This document shows, piece after piece, positions 1 to 14,000 of a DNA stretch of 64,000 nucleotides; the first letter of the stretch is position 1; every line of letters begins with the position of its first letter. The notes below the pieces were generated by a model. It was not told the DNA's origin. It worked only from the letters and a program-made list of their open reading frames with translations, and ran no database searches. The DNA is taken from the NCBI RefSeq assembly GCF_032854445.1, contig NC_088301.1, forward strand, positions 622,001 through 686,000, given 5' to 3'. Source of the DNA: Liolophura sinensis (lineage: Eukaryota > Mollusca > Polyplacophora > Chitonida > Chitonidae). A program made the translations under genes and the position numbers.

Positions 1-3000
1 TGGCTGCTAAACAGAGACACTGTACTGTACATACTACCTATGCCTGTACAGCATGACTGCTAAACAGAGACACTGTACTGTACATACTACCTATGCCTGT
101 ACAGCATGACTGCTAAACATGGACCATCTACTGTACATACTACCTATGCCTGTACAGCATGACTGCTAAACATGGACCATGTACTGTACATACTACCTAT
201 GCCTGTACAGCATGACTGCTAAACAGAGACACTATACTGTACATACTACCTATGCCTGTACAGCATGACTGCTAAACATGGACCATGTACTGTACATACT
301 ACCTATGCCTGTACAGCATGACTGCTAAACATGGACCATGTACTGTACATACTACCTATGCCTGTACAGCATGGCTGCTAAACATGGACCATGTACTGTA
401 CATACTACCTATGCCTGTACAGCATGACTGCTAAATAGACACTGTTCTGTACGTACTACCTACATGTATGCCTGTACAGCATGGCTGCTAAACAGAGACA
501 CTGTACTGTATGTACTACCTATGCCTGTACAGCATGGCTGCTAAACATGGACCATGTACTGTACATACTACCTATGCCTGTACAGCATGACTGCTAAACA
601 GAGACACTGTACTGTACGTACTACCTACATGTATGCCTGTACAGCATGGCTGCTAAACATGGACCATGTACTGTACATACTACCTATGCCTGTACAGCAT
701 GACTGCTAAACAGAGACACTGTTCTGTACGTACTACCTACATGTATGCCTGTACAGCATGGCTGCTAAACATGGACCATGTACTGTACATACTACCTATG
801 CCTGTACAGCATGACTGCTAAACAGAGACACTGTTCTGTACGTACTACCTACATGTATGCCTGTACAGCATGGCTGCTAAACATGGACCATGTACTGTAC
901 ATACTACCTATGCCTGTACAGCATGGCTGCTAAACATGGACCATGTACTGTACATACTACCTATGCCTGTACAGCATGACTGCTAAACATGGACCATGTA
1001 CTGTACATACTACCTATGCCTGTACAGCATGACTGCTAAACATGGACCATGTACTGTACATACTACCTGTGCCTGTACAGCATGACTGCTAAACAGAGAC
1101 ACTGTTCTGTACGTACTACCTACATGTATGCCTGTACAGCATGGCTGCTAAACATGGACCATGTACTGTACATACTACCTATGCCTGTACAGCATGACTG
1201 CTAAACATGGACCATGTACTGTACATACTACCTATGCCTGTACAGCATGGCTGCTAAACATGGACCATGTACTGTACATACTTCCTATGCCTGTACAGCA
1301 TGGCTGCTAAACATGGACCATGTACTGTACATACTACCTATGCCTGTACAGCATGACTGCTAAACAGAGACACTGTTCTGTACGTACTACCTACATGTAT
1401 GCCTGTACAGCATGGCTGCTAAACATGGACCATGTACTGTACATACTACCTATGCCTGTACAGCATGACTGCTAAACAGAGACACTGTTCTGTACGTACT
1501 ACCTACATGTATGCCTGTACAGCATGGCTGCTAAACATGGACCATGTACTGTACATACTACCTATGCCTGTACAGCATGACTGATAAACAGACACTGTAC
1601 TGTATGTACTACCTACATGTATGCCTGTACAGCATGGCTGCTAAACATGGACCATGTACTGTACATACTACCTATGCCTGTACAGCATGACTGATAAACA
1701 GAGACACTGTTCTGTACGTACTACCTACATGTATGCCTGTACAGCATGACTGCTAAACAGAGACACTGTACTGTACATACTACCTATGCCTGTACAGCAT
1801 GACTGCTAAACAGAGACACTGTACTGTACACACTACCTATGCCTGTACAGCATGACTGCTAAACAGAGACACTGTACTGTACATACTACCTATGCCTGTA
1901 CAGCATGACAGCTAAACAGGGACACTGTTCTGTACATACTACCTATGCCTGTACAGCATGACTGCTAAACAGAGACCATGTACTGTACATACTACCTATG
2001 CCTGTACAGCATGACTGCTAAACAAGGACCATGTACTGTACATACTACCTATGCCTGTACAGCATGACTGCTAAACAGGGACCATGTACTGTACATAATA
2101 CCTAGGCCTGTACAGCATGACTGCTAAACAGGGACCATGTACTGTACATACTACCTATGCCTGTACAGCATGACTGCTAAACAGGGACCATGTACTGTAC
2201 ATACTACCTATGCCTGTACAGCATGACTGCTAAACAAGGACCATGTACTGTACATACTACCTATGCCTGTACAGCATGACTGCCAAACAAGGACCATGTA
2301 CTGTACATACTACCTATGCCTGTACAGCATGACTGCTAAACATGGACCATGTACTGTACATACTACCTATGCCTGTACAGCATGACTGCTAAACAGAGAC
2401 ACTGTACTGTATGTACTACCTACATGTATGCCTGTACAGCATGACTGCTAAACATGGACCATGTACTGTACATACTACCTATGCCTGTACAGCATGACTG
2501 ATAAACAGAGACACTGTACTGTATGTACTACCTACATGTATGCCTGTACAGCATGGCTGCTAAACATGGACCATGTACTGTACATACTACCTATGCCTGT
2601 ACAGCATGACTGATAAACAGAGACACTGTTCTGTACGTACTACCTACATGTATGCCTGTACAGCATGACTGCTAAACAGAGACACTGTACTGTACATACT
2701 ACCTATGCCTGTACAGCATGACTGCTAAACAGAGACACTGTACTGTACACACTACCTATGCCTGTACAGCATGACTGCTAAACAGAGACACTGTACTGTA
2801 CATACTACCTATGCCTGTACAGCATGACAGCTAAACAGAGACACTGTTCTGTACATACTACCTATGCCTGTACAGCATGACTGCTAAACAGAGACCATGT
2901 ACTGTACATACTACCTATGCCTGTACAGCATGACTGCTAAACAAGGACCATGTACTGTACATACTACCTATGCCTGTACAGCATGACTGCTAAACAGGGA

Positions 3001-3820
3001 CCATGTACTGTACATACTACCTATGCCTGTACAGCATGACTGCTAAACAGGGACCATGTACTGTACATACTACCTATGCCTGTACAGCATGACTGCTAAA
3101 CAGGGACCATGTACTGTACATACTACCTATGCCTGTACAGCATGACTGCTAAACAAGGACCATGTACTGTACATACTACCTATGCCTGTACAGCATGACT
3201 GCCAAACAAGGACCATGTACTGTACATACTACCTATGCCTGTACAGCATGACTGCTAAACATGGACCATGTACTGTACATACTACCTATGCCTGTACAGC
3301 ATGACTGCTAAACAGAGGCACTGTACTGTATGTACTACCTATGCCTGTACAGCATGACTGCTAAACAGAGACACTGTACTGTATGTACTACCTACATGTA
3401 TGCCTGTACAGCATGACTGCTAAACATGGACCATGTACTGTACATACTACCTATGCCTGTACAGCATGACTGCTAAACATGGACCATGATCTGTATGTAC
3501 TACCTATGCCTGTACAGCATGACTGCTAAACAGAGACACTATACTGTATGTACTACCTATGCCTGTACAGCATGACTGCTAAACAGGGACCATGTACTGT
3601 ACATACTACCTATGCCTGTACAGCATGACTGCTAAACAGAGACACTGCACTGTACATACTACCTATGCCTGTACAGCATGACTGATAAACAGAGACACAG
3701 CACTGTTCATATTACCTATGCCAGTACAGCATGACAGCTAAACAGGGACACTGCACTGTACTACCTAAGCCTACACAGCATGACTGCTAAACAGGGACAC
3801 TGACAACTGGCTGTTCTCTG
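1..3820. repeat. 53-59 bp minisatellite, about 70 units, with a 919-bp higher-order repeat
   Basis: The unit is 53 bp (ACTGCTAAAC, ATGGACCATG, TACTGTACAT, ACTACCTATG, CCTGTACAGC, ATG) and alternates with a longer variant that has CAGAGACACTG and an extra CTACATG. Near-palindromic TGTAC blocks recur in each unit. A block near 1581-2495 is repeated about 919 bp downstream (near 2498-3410) with its variant units in the same order, showing recent large-scale duplication. The array lies in the USP24 intron before the first visible exon. No coding exon is seen in it. Confidence 0.95.
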
Positions 3821-3993
3821 ATGTACGTATGTGCATGTTCACATGTGATGCAAGTACTTTGGCTGGAAAAGAAATTTTAGTGTAATTCTTTTGTGGATTT
3901 TCAGTCTTTGCATCTTGACTTTGTTTAGTATGCTGCTATTTCTAAGTAGTGATTTTATGTTAATATTTTTGCGTACCTTTCTTATTTTTACAG
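3821..3993 (+). other. intron tail before USP24 exon a
   Basis: Unique T-rich sequence with a polypyrimidine tract ending 'ttatttttacag'. Nothing else is seen. Confidence 0.6.
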
Positions 3994-4038
3994 CCTCCGT
4001 CGACGCCTACAGCAAAACAGTCTTTTGATCTTGAGCAG
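3994..4038 (+). CDS. USP24: USP24 exon a (fragment residues 1-15)
   Basis: A 45-nt exon lies between 'tttttacag' and 'gtatgg'. It reads in phase 0 as a short Pro/Ser/Thr linker ending FDLEQ and joins the next exon without a frame break. It is the first coding exon in the window. Its small size makes it the least certain exon; the support is good splice sites and phase compatibility. Confidence 0.65.
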
Positions 4039-7000
4039 GTATGGTGAGAAACATCATGTATAAAGCTTAGCAGTAGCTATGGAGATAAACCGTGGACGTT
4101 ATTAGTGTATTACAGTCAGGCTTTGGTAGCCATATTGGGGCTCAGCAGCAACACCACCTCATGTCAATTGTGCTCCAATCTGGCTGCTAGCATGTAAACC
4201 TTCTGTCGTTATATACCAGGTAAAAATGGTGTCATCCTTTTCATTTAATGCCGTACAATCTTTTTATACTCGTCACCTTTCACTCCTGTATGCATGTGTA
4301 AATCAGAAGAAAACTTGATTGAGTCTGTGGCTGTATGAATGACACACCTGTGTTGCTGATTACAGGAGAAGATGCTACCAGGCGTGGTGATGGCTGCAGG
4401 AGGACAAGTGTTTGAGATGCTCTATCAGCTGGCAGATCTGGAGGAGCCCAGGTATATATCAGCAACTTATTCTCAGTAATTCTTTACCTGTGTTGAGCCA
4501 AGATCTCTTCCAACCGGCACTCTCCCATCTGGCTCTGTGAGAACATGGCCACCATCAATACCATCAATAAGTTTGGATGTGTTCATCTTTCCTGGTCGCT
4601 GTCGGTATGCAACATCACTCTGTAGTCACCTGACCCGGTAGAGTCAACCACCGACTACCGATGGTCATCCACAGGGTGTTAAACAACCAGGCTGTGTAAT
4701 AGTATGTGGGATGTGCATGAAGCATGTACATGGAACTGGTGGATATGTGGTAACCATAAAGAACCAGTCAGAGCTAGCTTTCTTTCTAACCATACTTTGT
4801 CAGGATGGATGTTGTCAGTCATCTGACTGTAAATCTGGTCGGGGCCTTCGTGTCTGAGTGGTTAGCAATGCTAGCGAAGCACAGTAACTGTAAATCGGGT
4901 TGGGGTCTGTGTGTCCGAGTGGTTAGCAATGCTAGCAAAGCACAGTACCTCTAAATCGGGTTGGGGTCTGTGTGTCCGAGTGGTTAGCAATGCTAGCAAA
5001 GCAAAGTAAATCTGGTTGGGGCCTTTGTGTCCGAGTGGTTAGCACTGTTTCATATATGTTCTACATGGCTATTATGTCTATATGGCTACTTTTTGTTTGT
5101 CAGAATACGACGGCGTGTCCGGAAGCTGCTGATGCTGATCCCAACAGACCCGGCCATCACAGATGCTCTGGACTCCATTAGTCAGAGGGTAAGGAGTGTG
5201 AACAGGTATTCATTCTGTCATCAGTCACTCTGTGGTCCGCCTCATCTCGGCACAGCAAAAGTGGAGTGGTTAAATTATTTGTTCCTGTGTGAGAGACCCA
5301 GATTCATGCATTTGGATATAACTTATGTGAAGTACTGATAGTTTCCATGTCAGTTTGCTGACTGGTGTCTTCAGCATGGCATTCCAGTGAGACAGCACTG
5401 GAATGATATGACTGAGATATATATATATACATACACATGTATGTACAGGTTATCAACACTTCTGTATGGTTTGATATGTTGACTTAATTGAACATATTCG
5501 CATCAGATTTATGATTTTAGGACAAAAATTGAGTGGAATTAGTGGTCATTTATATGTACAAGTATATTGAGTTGAAAAAAAAATGCATTGAAAAATGATC
5601 AGAAGATGTTGAGCGGATGAGAAAAATAACTTATTGCGAGGCACATTCATGGACAAAAACCAAATCCAGAATGGAGACTATTTGTCCCCGAGGCAAACTC
5701 CACAAAGCTCCATGCATGGTGACCTGTACTGTGGGCATGCTGTGTGAAACTCAAAGCATACTCTTGGCATACGTGTATTCCACCAGTCATGTCTGAGCAA
5801 TCGGTATTTGTCTCCATGTGATTCTTAAACTTTACCTGATGTATTTTGTAACACAGACCTTGAAGCAATCTCCGTCCACCGATGATGTTAGTCCTCGCTC
5901 CAGCCCTAAGAAGACCACTCTGAGCCCCACCCCCAGCCCTGCACCCAGCTCTAAATGCCCCAAGGACACGCTCAAGTCTCTGTTTGATGCCAATGCACCG
6001 GATATGTCAACCTTCAGAGTACTGTACAACCTGGAGGTAAGCTGCACGTAGCACTGGACAGGGTAAGCTGCACGTAGCACTGGACACGGTAAGCTGCACG
6101 TAGCACTGGACAGAGCAAGCTGCACGTGGCACTGGACAGGGTAAGCTGCACGTAGCACTGGACAGGGTAAGCTGCACGTAGCACTGGACAGGGTAAGCTG
6201 CGTGTAGCACTGAACAGGGCAAGCTGCACGTGGCACTGGACAGGGTAAGCTACGTGTAGCACTGGACAGAGGAAGCTGCACGTAGCACTGGACAGAGCAA
6301 GCTGCACGTAGCACTGGACAGGGTAAGCTGCACGTAGCACTGGACAGAGCAAGCTGTACGTGGCACTGGACAGGGTAAGCTGCACATAGCACTGGACAGA
6401 GCAAGCTGCACATAGCACTGGACAGAGCAGGCTGCACATAGCACTGGACAGAGCAAGCTGCACGTAGCACTGGACAGAGCAAGCTGCACATAGCACTGGA
6501 CAGAGCAGGCTGCACATAGCACTGGACAGAGCAGGCTGCACATAGCACTGCACTTTATCTGCTGTAAATATGCTATTGAAACAAGTCCTCATTCTTCCAC
6601 AAAATTTCAGCATTTTGTTGTGAAGGCATTTAGACAATTTTAACACAAACAGCAGCAGAAAAATTTGAAAGTTTTTCTTTGGTTTATGTAGTGCTTTGTC
6701 TTTGCAGGCTATAATTTGCGTCAGGCTATTTTTGAGAATGATTTGCAAGATATAATGTACAGAAAAAACAGTTTATGATCATTTATCATCATTTGGAGAT
6801 GTCCACTTTCCTTGATGTTGAATACAGCTGACATTTTATCTTCCCCCTCTTCTTGTATGATCATGACTTGTTGCAGGGATAACCCTGTTCTGTTATCTTA
6901 GAAATCTCAAAGTGAACCAAAGATGACTCCTTCAAACAAAAATGAATGGATATAGGATTAACTGACTGTGCTGGGTAATCCATTCATGCCTGCCTCTGTG

Positions 7001-10000
7001 ATGAGGTTTTGTGGCCAATTTGATGATGTAGTGCTCATTTATTACAAGATGACAATTGTCAGTATTTCTTGGATAAGAGTTGCAGTTGCATGGAGAAAGG
7101 TACACATACCCCAATGCAGACATATGTAGTATCAAAAGATATGAAGGCATGATCTGGTAAAATCTCCCCAGATTTGACTTGCTCTGCTGTCTGTGTTTTA
7201 GGTACTGAGTAACAAGCTAATGCCAACGAGCTATGACCTGGGTGTACAGCACAGTGCCCAGTCCTTCTGTGAGGACTTCTTGAATGCCGGGGGCCTGAGT
7301 CTGGTGGTTAGTGTGTTACAGAAGGACTCAATCCCCATGGAGGTGGATTATCAGACCAGGCAGGGCTGCTACTCGATCTGTCTGCAGCTGGCTAGGTAAG
7401 GAAATGATAAGGGCGTTTGTTGGCCAGAGAGTCTACACCTAAGATTGAAAGTAAAAACCAATAAAGTAAAGGTTTTGTCAGGGCTTTACTTCATACTGCA
7501 TAGAAGATTGCTGTCATGTACATGTGAATTTGTTTAGAGAAAAGACCAGCTATTATTTGAATAAATAAATAAATAAAAAAACAAGTCATAAGTAAATACA
7601 CCTCCCTTCACCGCATTACAACGCTGTCATTGGCCTATCATGTTATAAATGAAGTGCATTGTATGAAATTTGTTAGTCTGTGACATGTTACATAGGAATA
7701 GGGACAGTGTCATGCTGAATGTTCGGTGTAAATTTAATCATAATATATGGCTTTCTTTGAACAATAACGTGATAACCAAACCTCCTTGAGTGCAAGGACA
7801 ATACACAATGTAAGGTTTCTTCACTGAAACATTTGAAAGTATGTACAGATGTGGGCTGTGTGAAAAATTCATGGACACATTTATGACCATGTCATACTGA
7901 AGTGTGTGGTTGTATGAGAGTGAGGTGTACACAGGGTTCTTGAAAACCTGGAAAATATTTGAAATTGTTTTTAGAAATTACAGGCTTTGAAAGTGCTTGG
8001 AATTGACTTTTTTTTAGTAAATGTCCTGGAAAGTGCTTGAATTTCAGGAGGTTTAGTGAAGTAGATGTCACAAATGTAAAAGTGTAAAACAGTATAAAAC
8101 CATTCACATTTCATCATATTTGTGCCTTTTGAAGCCATCTTCAGTGTCCACTTCAGACCTTATCTTGGTTGACTCATATCTTGCAGCATTTTAGCATTTA
8201 GCTAGCTTGAATTATGTACGCAGCCCTGGAGCATGGATACTTATAGTATAGCCGCACGCATTGCCATCAAGACTGATACTTCTACCAGCTCTGTGTATGA
8301 TACAGGATTATTTTTACCATTCCTACTAGGGCCAATACATTAACAAAATGCCTTGGAAATGTAAGTTTTGCGTTGAGTGGCTATTATCTCCAGAATTAAT
8401 GATTGGTTGAAGAGGGACACAAACACAAGGCATATTTTATGATCTAGGAGTTAACCCGTTCAATATATAAGTGATAGGGGAGGTAACTCTTTGACAAACA
8501 GCCCAAGTCGCCAGGGCCAGAATGGCAGTAGTGTACATAATCATTGCAGGAAATTATGGGATGACGGTGAACAACACACCACCTGTAATTATTGTGCAAA
8601 AACTGAGTGGTGGTTGATCTTTCAAAAAAGGGACAACCATGTCATTTACACATATCATTATGGATGGGGATTTTACCACGTGAGACTTGGGGCCTGTACT
8701 TACATACAACATATATCGCTTTGATTTTGAATTCTGGAAGGTGCTTGAATTTAGTCCTGGAAAGTGCAGGAATTTATTTTCTTATCACCTGTGCGAACCT
8801 TGTGTACATGTTTTTATGCCCTCATACCTGTCAAATGGATTAAGGTACATGTGTCTACATGTTAAGGGAGAAATGAATTGATTAGTTTGTCACTGTGGGA
8901 ATCAGTACACCAAAAAGGTTGAAAATTCAGTCCTCAATCGTTCTGTGTTCATGTATACCTTGCTTTGCTCGTGCAGATTTTTGCTGTGTGGTGAGACGGT
9001 AACTGGTGAGGACCAGTCCAACTATGCGACCAATGAGCAGAGGTGTGAAGAGACGGGGATAGTGTCCACAATGACCCGGCGGGCGTCGGCTGCCAGTGGT
9101 CACCTGCCTCTGATAGATGTCAGTCTGTCTGCAGGCAGCAGGGCTATACAGGTAAATAAAACAGGGCCACACAAGTAAACACAGCAGCCATATGGGTAAA
9201 CACAGCAGGGCCATACAGGTAAATACAGCTGGGTCATATAGGTAAATACATCAGGGCCATACAGGTAAATACAGGAGGGCCACACAAGTAAACACAGCAG
9301 CCACACAGGTAAATACAGCAGGGCCATGCGGGTAAATACAGCAGGGCCATGCGGGTAAATACAACAGGGCCACACAAGTAAACACAGCAGCCATATGGGT
9401 AAACACAGCAGGGCCATACAGGTAAATACAGCAGAGTCATATAGGTAAATACATCAGGGCCATACAGGTAAATACAGGAGGGCCACACAAGTAAACACAG
9501 CAGCCACACAGGTAAATACAGCAGGGCCATGCGGGTAAATACAACAGGGCCACACAAGTAAACACAGCAGCCATATGGGTAAACACAGCAGGGCCATACA
9601 GGTAAATACAACAGGGCCATACAGGTAAATACTGCAACCATACAGGTAAATACAACAGGGCCACACAAGTAAACACAGTAGCCACACAGGTAAATACAAC
9701 AGGGTCATACAGGTAACCACAGCAGGGCCCTGATTGTAAATACAGCAGGGCTTTACAGGTAAATACAGCAGGGTATTACTGGTAAATACAGCAGGGTCTT
9801 AAAGGTAAACACAGCAGGGTCTTACAGGTAAATACATCAGGGTCATACAGGTACATGTAAATACAACAGGGCCATACAGGTAAATACAGCAGGGTCTTAC
9901 TGGTAAATACAGCAGGGTTTACAGGTAAACACAGCAGGGTTTACAGGTAAACACAGCAGGGTCTTACAGGTACATGTAAATACAGCAGGATCGTACAGGT

Positions 10001-11010
10001 ACATGTAAGTACAGCAGATTGGTACAGGTACATGTGAATATAACAGGACCATAGAGGTAAATACAGTGTTGCCATGCAGGTAAATGCAGCGGTGTGAATC
10101 AGTGAAATCTTCTGTGGCTAGCTGTTAGGATTTGTAAACAGTATTTTGTTCTGACAAGCTTTTGAAGAAATGTGGCTAAGGAAACCAGCACAGACGGATT
10201 TCATTTCAGCTTTTATTAAGGTTTGACCTCGTAATAATTTCTAGAATTACCCCGAGGACTACTTACTCCAATTGTGTTACATTGTTCTGTGATTAACAGA
10301 CGATGGGAGTCCACGACTTCACAGAGACAGTGTCATGTTTCATGAGAGTCACCTGGGCTGCGGCAGCGGGACGACTCCACCTGGTAGGCTGTAATCAACC
10401 GATCAGAGAGAGCAGTGGCTGGTACACGGGAGGACGACGCAGCAGACAAAGTAGTACAGGTGAGTAAACCGGGCACATGTATTACTGATCAGTGCTAAAA
10501 TTGGATCGTAGGATTTAGTGGATTCAGGGAAAAGTCTTTTTAATCCAGTTAATCCCAGCCTGCTAAAGAACTGTGTTCGTGGACCTGTGACACATGGCTT
10601 CAAAACTTCCTCTTCTTACAGTGTGTGACAAATTTGCAGTCAAAACTTCAGTTCATTTCACAGTGTATTTTGACCACATGCAAATTAGCAAATGTCTGTT
10701 AAGAGATGATATAAACTGTCAGAACTAGACTTCTGCTTTACTTTTGCGATTGTCTGTAAAGCTTTGTATCAGCAAATAATTCTGATGCCCAGTTGTGGTC
10801 AATTTAAGAGACAGAAGTAACAAACTGAGAGCAAAATCTCTGATGTGACCAAGTATAACAAAATTTATGTTTTCTATTTAATAGTGCTCTTGGAATTTCC
10901 TTCACTCTGTAAACAAAGCTGCCGTATGTACTTATGAAGTAAGAAGTGTAGGCAAGTGATGAACAGCTGTACAAATGTTGTACATATATTTCTTAGAGAG
11001 CTCATGTTGG

Positions 11011-11042
<32 letters not shown>

Positions 11043-14000
11043 TTGCACCAAATGACTGGTATGGTACTATGCTATTTTTGTTGTTGTAGGGAGCACTGGG
11101 AGTACTAGCAGTGAGGGGGAGGGGCAAACTCTGCACTCTGGGGTCTGTGTCCAGCAGCAGACAATCTCCACCACAGACACAAACATAGCACGGGAGGCCC
11201 TGGAGCTGCTGGTGGCCTGTCTACGACTCCGAAGTCAGCTTATATGTAAGAACAGATATAGCCAGGTTTCTGCTGTCATTGATGAGGGTCAGGTCACGTG
11301 TCAGAAACACTGTGGATTTATACATAACTGTTATTATGATTTATACATAATAACAGTTATACATGTACCTCATGTAATAAACTACAGGAAAGAGGCAGAT
11401 CTGATATTACATGATTTGATCGCTGATCAAACCTTTAGATGATTGAGGAGGGGTTTGAAATATGATTAATGTTCATTATTAAAACTTGTTCAGATTTTTT
11501 CACAGTAGCTGTTATACATGTACATGGATATATTTGGCTAATGAGATTTAAATTGAAGAACAGGATTATTTTATGAGCATGTAAATTCTGCTAGTGTACA
11601 TGTCGGTATGATAGAGCAGGGACGTATGTTCACAGGACATGAGAGTCTAGAGTCTGGTCAGACTGAAGTAGCACCCCGAATAGGATGTACATGTCGGTAT
11701 GATAAAGCAGGGACGTATGTTCACAGGACATGAGAGTCTAGAGTCTGGTCAGACTGAAGTAGCACCCCGAATAGGATGTACATGTCGGTATGATAAAGCA
11801 GGGACGTATGTTCACAGGACATGAGAGTCTAGAGTCTGGTCAGACTGAAGTAGCACCCCGAATAGGATGAAGACATTGCTATGGTATTCTAACATGATAG
11901 TTTAGAGTAGATATATGTATTGGCTATACTTATGTGTACAAATGAAAATCACAGTTTAAATATGCAAGTAATTTAGTAAATGAATATGAGACTACGTTTG
12001 TGAGCGGTGTACCGTGTGTTTACTCTGTAGCTTCCTTCTACTCTCTGCCGTGCGTGGCTGACTTCATCATCGACATCCTGGTTGGCTGTGTACAGGACAG
12101 TATACGCACAGCCGCACTAGAACAGTTCATGCTGCTCAGCCAGACAGATAACTCAGGGACAGATAACCATGTACAGACTCCACAACAGTTCCTTCTACAG
12201 GTCATCCTCAAGGCTTACCTCCCCTTCTGGGTGACATCATCAACCACCAGGGGTGCTAGTCAAAGGTAACTGACACTATCACTGCTTATCTGTGTTGCTG
12301 CATCGTGTTCACTTTGTTTTAAGTTTGAATAATTTATCAAAATGTGAAACTAATAAATTTCCTGATATCATACAAAAGAGGACAATTTCCAGATTCCCCA
12401 GTGCTACAAATGTATTCTCTTTGTAAAGTTCTTTGATTTCTGAATGACGAATTAGAAAAGATGAAAAAAAAAATGTTACTATTTGTAATGAAACATTTAG
12501 TTAATAATTAAAGTAATTACTATAAACCGTGTAAATATAAAGAATAACAATGGAGCTAAAATTACTGTAACCAGTATTTTTGTTTCCATTTTTTTTGAAG
12601 CAGACTTTTACGCCATTGTTCCCAGTATTTTGAACTACGCTGTCGTCTACTGGACCGGCTTTCAAGTAAGATTATTTAAGAGTTAAATTAAAGAAAATAA
12701 GCATAGAGGGAGTTTTTGTAAAGTCAGGAAAAGAAATGTGATATATACACACATTACTTCTTCTTGTACTAGTGCATTAACTTACTCCATGGCCTCCATG
12801 GCTGAGTGGTTAGCATGCTAGCGCAACACAATGACTGTGGAAACTGATGCAGTTGCTGTCAGGTCAAGTCCAGCTGAGTTGGGCATCTTGACAGGTCTGA
12901 TGTGGACAGGGTTTCACCTTGGGTTCACCAACATACCCTTATCTGTAAGCTTCAGAGCATCATAAACTACCTACAGTGTACCACTCACCAAGGAGCTGAA
13001 AGATGTAAGAGGCCAAGAAAACCTCCCGATTTGTGCTAGATATAGCAGTCTATGTACACATGTGTTTATCAGTATGTATTGAATCTGTCAACAGTCATGG
13101 ATCAGGAGAAGTTGCAGATAGACTGTAACAGCATGCTTGAGGATGAACTAGCCTGGCTGGGGAATTTTGTCCCATCTGAGAACTGTGAAGTGAAGGAGAC
13201 AGACAACATCTTACTGGCTGGTCACCTCAAGCTGCTGCGCACACTCTTCACCTGTGATAATGTCTCTAAAGAGGAACATGGTAAGCGCTATTTAGCAGTG
13301 ACTGACTGACCATAAAGTAAGCGAATTTAAAGTGTTGGACAACACCTTGTAATAAACTTCGTCATATAGGTTAACAAAGATGAGATAGTTTTTGCTGAAC
13401 TGAGCAGATGGCAGGATTGAATCTGGTATAATCTGATTCATAGAAAATGTTTAGTTTATAGCTACGCTTGGTTGAGTTTACACGATATTTACCTGTATCA
13501 TATGTTTTATGTAATAGGTAAATCTCTGGTGGGTGACCTGCTCCATGACTTCCTCTTCCCAGCATCAAAGCTGATCACCAGCAGTAACGTGGACAAGTCC
13601 ACCAGTGACACCTCACTCACAGACGTCAATCCTAAGTAAGTGGTCACCTCACTCACACACTTTAACCCCAATTAACTCGTCACCACTCTCACAGACTTCA
13701 ACCCCAAGTAAATCGTCACCTCTCCCACAGTCTTCAACCCCAAGTAAGTTGTCACCTCACTCACAGACTTGTATCTGAAGCAAGTCTTCACCTCACTCAC
13801 AGACTTCAGCCCAAGGTAAGCTGTTACCTCATTCACAGACTTCAACTCCAAGTAAGTCGTCACCTCATTCACAGACTTGTATCCGAAGCAAGTCGTCACC
13901 TCAGTCACAGACTTCAGCCCCAAGGAGGTTGTCACCTCACTCAGACTTCAGCCCCAAGTAAGCCATCGCCTCATTCAAAGACTTCAATCCCAAGTAAGTC

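Noticed and set aside
1-3820. CRISPR-like direct repeats
   Set aside because: Units are contiguous with no unique spacers, and the window is clearly eukaryotic.
4850-5045. Functional tRNA-Ser or tRNA-Leu gene
   Set aside because: Only the D-arm and A-box half is present; there is no anticodon arm, T-arm or terminator in the expected place.
5832-6748. Cys-rich minus-strand open frames of up to 244 codons
   Set aside because: They are translations of the 26-bp array; the motif [12 protein letters not shown] simply reflects the unit, and no splice or start context supports a gene.
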